Notes under the pieces: generated by a model
What the model saw: only the letters and a program-made list of their open reading frames with translations
Told to the model about the DNA's origin: nothing
The model's database searches: none
NCBI GenBank assembly: GCA_026387055.1
Contig: JAPLML010000196.1
Coordinates: forward strand, 1 to 8,226
Length of the DNA: 8,226 bases
Direction of reading: 5' to 3'
DNA from: Planctomycetota bacterium
GTDB taxonomy: Bacteria; Planctomycetota; Phycisphaerae; FEN-1346
Shown: positions 1 through 4,848 of the stretch, piece after piece
Numbering within the stretch: the stretch's first letter is position 1
Layout: each line of letters starts with the position of its first letter
Program-made: the position numbers and the translations under genes

Positions 1-178
1 GAGTAATGCCTTCGGTGGGGTCGGCAACATAGCTTCCAGGGCCATCCATGACCGTGCCTCCGTTAAAATCCTTCTCGCGGAGATATCGGCCAACCCCGGG
101 CCCCAAGGCGAGAAAATCATCTGTAACAGTGCTACAGTCTCGATTTTGCCGAGAGTTACGAAAAGGCACTGTCGAAGA
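1..178. other. Unassigned left-edge segment
   Basis: I cannot assign this stretch. It is visibly less GC-rich than the rest of the window. On the + strand the frame that continues into the transposase stub downstream is open to the left edge, but its residues here match nothing I recognise. On the - strand a frame also stays open to the left edge and reads in part YLREKDFNGGTVMDGPGSYV, which has a protein-like composition and could be the start of a leftward gene. No clear ribosome binding site fixes a start for it, so I do not call a gene. Confidence 0.3.
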
Positions 179-385
179 TGGGTGACGCTGTTGCCGAGTC
201 AGGAGGAGGCGAAGGATGTGGCGGAGCGGTGGCGACTGGATTACAATCACCACCGACCGCACAGCCCGTTGAACTGGGTGACGCCGGCGGCATTTGCGGC
301 GTCGTGCCCTTTGGCGGTCGATGGGCCGGGTCGTGCTGCTCGGGGTTCGGCTACGCCTCGCCCCTCAGCACACATCCGGAACGTG
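179..385 (+). pseudogene. IS3-family transposase (OrfB), C-terminal remnant
   Basis: This fragment is the end of an integrase-core (DDE, rve) transposase of the IS3 type. In the frame beginning at 179 it reads through an EEAKDVAERWRLDYNHHRPH core (about 203-262), followed by S-x-L-x-W-x-TPAAFAA (about 263-304). The WR-DYN-RPHS-L-TP-FA pattern is the hallmark of the OrfB C-terminus, just after the catalytic Glu region. A low-complexity tail (ATPRPSA) follows, as in planctomycete IS3 copies. The catalytic DDE residues, OrfA and recognisable terminal inverted repeats are absent, so it is a dead stub. The open frame continues to a TAA at 443-445, but the last part overlaps the start region of the next gene. 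Family assignment is good; the subgroup is a guess. Confidence 0.8.
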
Positions 386-400
386 GAAGATAACAAGTCG

Positions 401-419
401 TCACGAAGGACACAAAGAA
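401..419 (+). promoter_or_regulatory. Ribosome binding site in a short tandem motif, before the DUF6288 gene
   Basis: AAGGA at 406-410 lies nine bases before the ATG at 420 and supports that start over the ATG at 480, which has no comparable site. The stretch consists of two imperfect 9-mers, CACGAAGGA and CACAAAGAA. Motifs of this look are, as far as I recall, dispersed in intergenic regions of planctomycete and other environmental genomes, so this could be a repeat that happens to supply a Shine-Dalgarno sequence. Confidence 0.45.
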
Positions 420-2060
420 ATGAACGTCTCGAAGAAAGCTCTTAAACACTCGCCCTTGGCGTTGACGTGGTCGTTGCGCATGCGTTCTCGTGCGAGCCGA
501 TCCCCAAAGCGATCTTCTGGCAATCGGATTGCGATCGCTCGCGCTCACCCCATTCTTGTCGCCTGCCTCGCACTGCTCAGTCTGTCCGCATCGCTGCAGG
601 CGCAAGTGCACTATCAACCCAACGGCCAGCCGTGGTCGCAGCGTGCGGCCTCCGGACCGGACGCTGAAGTGCCCGGCTGGTTCTACAACCTTGGCATCAC
701 AGGCCTGCGCGCGCAGTTGGTGGCCGATGAGCCAAAGGCACTGCTCGTGCAATACGTCTTCCCGGATTCGCCGGCCAGTCGTCCGGTCGAGGTCGGCGAT
801 CGGATCGTTGGCGCAGGCGGTCAGTTGTTCAAGAACGAACACCGCAACGGCTACGGCATGAAGGTGTTTGGCGCCGACGGGCCGATATCGGAGTTTGCCG
901 ACGCGTTGGAAGCCTGCCAAGGCGCGGCGGGCAAGGGCAAACTCGCGTTGACGCTGCGGCGCGGCAGCGCGATCCGGGAGGTTGTGCTCGACGTGGGGCA
1001 GAAGTACGGCACCTATGCTGCGACCTACCCGGGCAACTGTGCGAAGTCGAAGCTCATTCTCGCCGAGCTGCTGGAATATCTCGTCAAACATCAGGCAGCC
1101 GACGGCTCGTTTGGGGATCCGGTGCACAACACGTTCGCGCCGCTGGCCCTGCTGGCGAGCGGCGAGTCGCGCTACTTGCCCGCCGTCGAGCGTTGCGTGC
1201 GCGATCACTGCCGCATGATCCACGCCAAGGATGACAAATCGTTGTCGTTGATCAACTGGAGCTACATGGGCGCGGCGATCGTGCTCGGTGAGTATTACCT
1301 CGCGACCAAGCAGGCGTGGGTGTTGCCGGAGTTGCAGGAGGTCCACGACTTCCTGGCGAAGAGCCAGTATCTCGATATGACGCAAATCAATCCGAAGTCC
1401 AAGGAGACGCACCCGGCCACGTATCCCAAGGGCCCCAAGGATTCCTACGGCGGCTGGGGCCACAACCCGGGCTTCGAGGGTTACGGCCCGATCTGCATGA
1501 TCACCGGTCAAGGCGCGTTGGCGTATGCGTTGATGCACCGCTGCGGCATCACGATCGACCGTGCTCATCACGACGCGGCTTATGATTTCCTGAAAAAGGC
1601 CACCGGACCGAACGGCTACGTGTGGTATAAAGACGAAATCGGCGACCCGAATGGATGGGCCGACATGGGCCGCACCGGTGCTGCGGGCATCGCCAACTTC
1701 CTGAGCCCGTATCCCGAGCCCGCCTACCGCGAGCGCGCGTTGGCGCACTCCAAGATGATCGGCGACCACCCGCAGAGCTTCCCCGACACGCACGGCTCGC
1801 CGGCCATGGGCATGGCCTACACAGCCATGGCGGCCAACATCGATCCCGCGAACTTCCGCCGGCTCATGGACGCCAATCGCTGGTGGTTCACCCTCGCCCA
1901 GTGCACCGACGGCAGCTTCTACTACCAGCCCAACCGCGACAACGCGGGCTACGGCGCGGATGCGCGCATGACGGCGACGGCGGCGACGGCGTTTATATTC
2001 ACAATCCCAAAGCACAGCCTGGTGATCACCGGTAAAGCAATCCCATCCGGTAATCAATGA
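420..2060 (+). CDS. Secreted PDZ + DUF6288 (alpha/alpha-toroid) protein
   Basis: A 546-residue exported protein of unknown function. From the ATG at 420 there is a long, Arg-rich N-region, then a hydrophobic core (PILVACLALLSLSAS) and a likely cleavage site after LQA (about residue 61). A PDZ-like domain spans about residues 87-195: it opens with GWFYNLGITG and includes FPDSPASRPVEVGDRIVGAG, the usual SPA...GD-I-x-x-x-G pattern. From GTYAATYP (residue 197) to the end is a helical-repeat region with Trp/Gly/Tyr-rich turns (WSYMGAAIVLGEYYLAT, GGWGHNPGFEGYG, DMGRTGAAG). It resembles terpenoid-cyclase/prenyltransferase-type toroids and is what I know as DUF6288. No catalytic acid motif is evident; a role in binding or processing polymers in the periplasm is only inferred. 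The frame is open upstream to 294, but that part overlaps the transposase stub. A start at 480 would give 526 residues and a more conventional signal peptide. Confidence 0.8.
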   Translation: MNVSKKALKHSPLALTWSLRMRSRASRSPKRSSGNRIAIARAHPILVACLALLSLSASLQAQVHYQPNGQPWSQRAASGPDAEVPGWFYNLGITGLRAQLVADEPKALLVQYVFPDSPASRPVEVGDRIVGAGGQLFKNEHRNGYGMKVFGADGPISEFADALEACQGAAGKGKLALTLRRGSAIREVVLDVGQKYGTYAATYPGNCAKSKLILAELLEYLVKHQAADGSFGDPVHNTFAPLALLASGESRYLPAVERCVRDHCRMIHAKDDKSLSLINWSYMGAAIVLGEYYLATKQAWVLPELQEVHDFLAKSQYLDMTQINPKSKETHPATYPKGPKDSYGGWGHNPGFEGYGPICMITGQGALAYALMHRCGITIDRAHHDAAYDFLKKATGPNGYVWYKDEIGDPNGWADMGRTGAAGIANFLSPYPEPAYRERALAHSKMIGDHPQSFPDTHGSPAMGMAYTAMAANIDPANFRRLMDANRWWFTLAQCTDGSFYYQPNRDNAGYGADARMTATAATAFIFTIPKHSLVITGKAIPSGNQ

Positions 2061-2089
2061 TCGCCACGTGCCAAGGCATCGAATATTTC

Positions 2090-2285
2090 AGTCTAAGGCA
2101 GGAAAGGAAGCGATCATGCACGAACGAAGAACAGCTCGGCTGTTGCCTGGTCTGGCATCCTCTGGGTGACCTGTGATCGGCCGATTGCCCAGCCTCTGGC
2201 GATTCCGCTCCGCGTGGTAGTGCTCGGCATGCTCTACGACAGCCTGCCGCAGATGGTCTTCGCCAAAGAAGATCACCGGTTCCGG
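2090..2285 (-). pseudogene. Integrase-core transposase, C-terminal remnant
   Basis: Read on the - strand, this stretch encodes PVIFFGEDHLRQAVVEHAEH, then YHAERNRQRLGNRPI (about 2283 down to 2175). This is the typical end of an rve_3-type integrase core, in which VIFFGE-x-x-LR-A...HYH-ERNHQGLGN-LI is highly conserved. What follows (about 2174-2090) is degenerate and ends at a TAG near 2088. Everything upstream of PEPVIFFGE, including the DDE catalytic residues, is missing; there the sequence becomes the GH32 leader. The family differs from the IS3-type stub at 179-385, so the two are not ends of one element. The conserved His is replaced by Arg (NRQ for NHQ) and the Gly by Arg (RLGN for GLGN), consistent with drift in dead sequence. 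Confidence 0.72.
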
Positions 2286-2310
2286 GCAAGGCCAACTGGG
2301 AGATATTGGG

Positions 2311-2317
2311 AAAGGAG
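2311..2317 (+). promoter_or_regulatory. Ribosome binding site for GH32
   Basis: AAAGGAG ends 11 bases before the ATG at 2329. The spacing is slightly long, but this is the only strong site nearby, and the encoded protein begins directly with a signal peptide, which fixes the start. Confidence 0.7.
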
Positions 2318-2328
2318 AACCGGATACC

Positions 2329-4482
2329 ATGCGATACCGAACACTTGCGTGTGCATTGACCGTCGCTCTCATCGCGATGTCCTCCGCCGCGAACGCCGCC
2401 GAGGACATCGTCATCGCCGATTTCGAGGGGAAGGACTACGGCGCGTGGAAGGTCGAGGGCGAGGCGTTCGGGCCTGGGCCGGCGCAGGGGACGCTTCCGG
2501 GCCAGATGCCCGTCACCGGGTTCCTCGGGCACGGGCTCGTGAATTCGTTCTTCAAGGGCGACGATTCGACGGGGCGGCTGACGTCGCCGGAATTCAAGAT
2601 CGAGCGCCGCTACATCAATTTCCTCATCGGCGGCGGCAAGAAGCCCGGCCAGGCGTGCATCAACCTGCTCGTGGACGGCAAAGTCGTCCGCACCGCCACG
2701 GGGCCGAACGACCGGCCCGGGGGAACGGAGGCGCTCGACTGGGCCACGTGGGACGTGGGGGACCTCGCCGGGAAGACGGCCTGGATCGAGATCGTCGACG
2801 AGGCCAAAGGCGGATGGGGTCACATCAACGTCGACCAGATCGTGCAGAGCGACCGCCGCTCTGGCACCGTCGAGACCGTCCAGGACCTTCGCATCGAAAA
2901 GGACTACATCGTGTTCGAGATGGGCGCCCGTCAGGGGCTCCGGACCCAGGTGAAGCTGGTGATCGACGGCAAGACGGTCCGCAGCACCGTGGGCACGAAC
3001 AGCGAGAAGCCGTGCTGGTTCACCTGGGACGTTTCGGCCCTCAAGGGCAAGTCCGGGCAACTGCGGATCGCCGAGATGCCGGCGCCCGATGGCTCGTGCC
3101 CGGTCCGCGCGAGTTGTGCCCAGAGCGATCAGAGCAAGGGGATCGTCATGATCGTCGACAAACTCTACCGCGAGACCTACCGCCCGCAGTTTCACTTCAC
3201 CCCCGCGAAGAATTGGACCAACGACCCCAACGGTTGCGTCTTCTACGAGGGCGAGTACCACCTTTTCTTTCAGCACAACCCGACGGGCATCGAGTGGGGC
3301 AACATGACGTGGGGCCACGCCGTCAGCCCTGACCTCGTCCACTGGAAGCAACTCGAGCACGCCATCCACCCCGACAAACTCGGCACCATCTTCTCGGGCT
3401 CGGCCGTCGTCGACTGGAACAACACGGCTGGCTTCCAGACGGGCGACGAGAAGGTCATCGTGTGCATCTACACCTCGGCCGGCGATCCCTTCACGCAGAG
3501 CATCGCCTACTCGGGTGACCGCGGCCGCACGTTCACCAAGTACGAGAAGAACCCCGTCCTCAGGCACATCGTCGGCGGCAACCGCGACCCGAAGGTCCTC
3601 TGGTACGCGCCCACAAAGAAGTGGGTTATGGCCCTGTACCTAGACAAGAACGACTACGCTCTATTCGAGTCGCCGGACCTCAAGGAATGGAAGAAACTGT
3701 GCGACGTGCCCGTGCCCGGCGCAGGGGAGTGCCCCGACTTCTTCGAACTGCCTGTCGACGGTGACCCCAAGAACACCCGCTGGGTCTTCTGGGCGGGGAA
3801 CAACTCGTACCTCCTGGGCACGTTCGACGGCAAGACCTTCACGAAAGAGAGTGGCCCGCATCCGTCGAACTGGGGCGGCAACTGCTACGCCGCCCAGACG
3901 TGGAGCGACATCCCGCCCGCCGACGGCCGACGACTCCAGATCGCCTGGATGAGCGGCGGCACGTACCCCGGCATGCCGTTCAACCAGCAGATGAGTTTCC
4001 CGACGGAACTCACGCTCCGCACGACGCCCGAGGGGGTCCGCCTCTATAAGAAGCCCGCCCGGGAGATCGAGAAGGTCCATGCGCAGAAACACGCCTGGGC
4101 CGACAAGCCCCTGAAACCCGGCGAGAACCTCCTGGCGGGCCTCGAGGGCGAACTCTTCGACATCCGCGCCGAGATCGAGGTCGGCAAGGCCGCCGGGATC
4201 GGTTTCGTCCTGCGCGGCCAGAAGGTGATGTACGACGTGGCGAAGAAGACGGTCTCGTGCCTCGGCCACACGGCGCCCCTGGCGCCCGTCGAGGGTCGGA
4301 TCCGCCTCCAGATCCTCCTGGATCGGACGACCATCGAGGTCTACGGCAACGACGGCCTCATCTCGATGCCCACGTGTTTCCTGCCCGACCTGGCGAACCG
4401 GGAACTGGGCATCTACGCCGAGGGCGGCGAGGCTCGGATCCGGTCGCTGGAGGTCTACGAGCTGCGCTCGGCGTGGCAGTAG
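2329..4482 (+). CDS. Secreted glycoside hydrolase family 32 (levanase/fructanase type)
   Basis: A 717-residue exported enzyme predicted to hydrolyse beta-fructofuranosyl bonds in levan, inulin or sucrose by the retaining GH32 mechanism. The signal peptide is residues 1-24 (MRYR, a hydrophobic stretch, then SSAANAA). Residues 25-175 form a beta-sandwich-like extension opening with IADFEG and closing with GHINVDQIVQSD; residues about 187-280 look like a second, diverged copy. The five-bladed propeller starts near 285 (YRPQFHFTP). It shows WTNDPNG with nucleophile D299, FSGS at 355-358, RDP at 419-421 (D420, transition-state stabiliser) and ECPDFF with acid/base E467. The C-terminal beta-sandwich contains DRTTIEVYGNDG from D665. 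The length fits levanases with an N-terminal extension and is longer than plain invertases (about 450-550). The chain looks intact. Levan versus inulin preference cannot be read from sequence. It has its own ribosome binding site and sits apart from its neighbours. Confidence 0.93.
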   Translation: MRYRTLACALTVALIAMSSAANAAEDIVIADFEGKDYGAWKVEGEAFGPGPAQGTLPGQMPVTGFLGHGLVNSFFKGDDSTGRLTSPEFKIERRYINFLIGGGKKPGQACINLLVDGKVVRTATGPNDRPGGTEALDWATWDVGDLAGKTAWIEIVDEAKGGWGHINVDQIVQSDRRSGTVETVQDLRIEKDYIVFEMGARQGLRTQVKLVIDGKTVRSTVGTNSEKPCWFTWDVSALKGKSGQLRIAEMPAPDGSCPVRASCAQSDQSKGIVMIVDKLYRETYRPQFHFTPAKNWTNDPNGCVFYEGEYHLFFQHNPTGIEWGNMTWGHAVSPDLVHWKQLEHAIHPDKLGTIFSGSAVVDWNNTAGFQTGDEKVIVCIYTSAGDPFTQSIAYSGDRGRTFTKYEKNPVLRHIVGGNRDPKVLWYAPTKKWVMALYLDKNDYALFESPDLKEWKKLCDVPVPGAGECPDFFELPVDGDPKNTRWVFWAGNNSYLLGTFDGKTFTKESGPHPSNWGGNCYAAQTWSDIPPADGRRLQIAWMSGGTYPGMPFNQQMSFPTELTLRTTPEGVRLYKKPAREIEKVHAQKHAWADKPLKPGENLLAGLEGELFDIRAEIEVGKAAGIGFVLRGQKVMYDVAKKTVSCLGHTAPLAPVEGRIRLQILLDRTTIEVYGNDGLISMPTCFLPDLANRELGIYAEGGEARIRSLEVYELRSAWQ

Positions 4483-4502
4483 AGCAGTTCACGATTGCCT
4501 GC

Positions 4503-4634
4503 ATCCTCCGTGTGCCACGGCTCGCTCCCGGCGGCGGCTACATCTGCGGCCCCGGCCAGGTCCTGACCGATGACATCCGTACCGAGAATGCCATCGCCCT
4601 GTACGAGACGGCCCTGGAGTACGGGCGCTACTGA
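4503..4634 (+). pseudogene. Uroporphyrinogen-decarboxylase-like protein, C-terminal remnant
   Basis: The frame ending at the TGA 4632-4634 reads RLAPGGGYICGPGQVLTDDI, then RTENAIALYETALEYGRY. This closely resembles the end of URO-D superfamily proteins (LAPGGGY-x-x-x-P...-DVPPEN-x-x-A-x-YEAA-x-YG), the last strand and helix of that TIM barrel. Only about 43 residues remain and no start belongs to them; the upstream part of the frame is antiparallel or out-of-frame GH32 coding sequence. It is therefore the tail of a gene whose body was lost. URO-D-like proteins (often methyltransferase-related rather than haem enzymes) are frequent beside carbohydrate genes in these phyla. The match is by eye. 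Confidence 0.7.
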
Positions 4635-4716
4635 CGGCCGGCATCGGTTGCACGTCTCCCGCGTTCGACACGCCCGATCCGCACCGATGCCCGATGACGC
4701 AGGTCCCATCGGTTGC
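4566..4716. repeat. Four copies of ACCGATG/CATCGGT in both orientations
   Basis: ACCGATG occurs at 4566-4572 and 4683-4689, and its reverse complement CATCGGT at 4642-4648 and 4707-4713. The two CATCGGT copies extend to an identical 10-mer, CATCGGTTGC (4642-4651 and 4707-4716). The 4641-4648 and 4683-4690 copies form an 8-bp inverted repeat, and 4683-4689 with 4707-4713 could form a 7-bp stem with a 17-nt loop. All lie just upstream of the candidate GH95 promoter, so they may be regulator half-sites. The first copy falls in the URO-D-like remnant. Function is inferred only from position. Confidence 0.4.
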
Positions 4717-4732
4717 CGGGGTGGGAGAGGTC

Positions 4733-4760
4733 TTGCTGAAGCCTCAGGCGCAGGTACAAT
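4733..4760 (+). promoter_or_regulatory. Candidate sigma70-type promoter for GH95
   Basis: TTGCTG at 4733-4738 and TACAAT at 4755-4760 are separated by 16 bp. The -10 matches the consensus at five of six positions, the -35 at only three. Transcription would start near 4767, giving a leader of about 80 nt before the ATG at 4849. An AT-rich hexamer of this quality stands out in such GC-rich sequence, but the weak -35 keeps this tentative. Confidence 0.4.
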
Positions 4761-4837
4761 CACGGGCAAGCGTCCGCGAGAGTCGCAGGCGAGAGGTCAT
4801 CCGTGAAGTCCCGGTTGAGAGGGGACCGGAACGAGTG

Positions 4838-4844
4838 AGAGGAG
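4838..4844 (+). promoter_or_regulatory. Ribosome binding site for GH95
   Basis: AGAGGAG ends four bases before the ATG at 4849. The spacing is short but the match is strong, and the signal peptide that follows supports this start over the in-frame ATG at 4957 (MRLWYERPAAQ), which would give a cytoplasmic form. Confidence 0.7.
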
Positions 4845-4848
4845 TGCC

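Larger units (their letters stand above)
2061..2328. other. Intergenic region between DUF6288 and GH32
   Basis: Most of this 268-bp gap is the transposase remnant listed separately. I find no persuasive terminator after the DUF6288 stop (only a 4-bp TGCC/GGCA stem without a T-run) and no clear -35/-10 pair for GH32. A 17-codon reading frame at 2116-2169 (MHERRTARLL...) has a purine-rich GGAAAGGAAG before it but lies antisense inside the remnant, so I do not call it a gene. Confidence 0.5.

Noticed and set aside
351..2057. A 568-codon open frame on the - strand
   Set aside because: It is exactly antisense to the DUF6288 gene; its translation is Arg/Val/Ala/His-rich with no domain, as expected from the mirror of a GC-rich coding frame.
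2116..2169. A 17-codon reading frame with a purine-rich upstream sequence, as a possible leader peptide for GH32
   Set aside because: It lies antisense within the transposase remnant, shows no regulatory codon run, and no attenuator hairpins follow it.
179..2285. A composite transposon bounded by the two transposase remnants
   Set aside because: The two remnants belong to different families and no matching terminal inverted repeats or target duplications are visible.
2276..2323. Inverted repeat CCGGTTC/GAACCGG around the GH32 leader
   Set aside because: Seven base pairs with a 34-nt loop is weak in GC-rich DNA; the left arm is in the transposase remnant, so it could well be chance.
2166..3332. 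A 388-codon + strand frame overlapping the GH32 start
   Set aside because: It is a +1-type shadow of GH32, Arg-rich, with no motif; its first part is antisense to the transposase remnant.
2026..3567. A 513-codon open frame on the - strand
   Set aside because: It is antisense to the GH32 coding region, with repetitive Arg/Asp/Leu/Val composition and no recognisable family; the + strand has clear catalytic motifs. Only the separate - strand frame over 2175-2285 has real transposase similarity.
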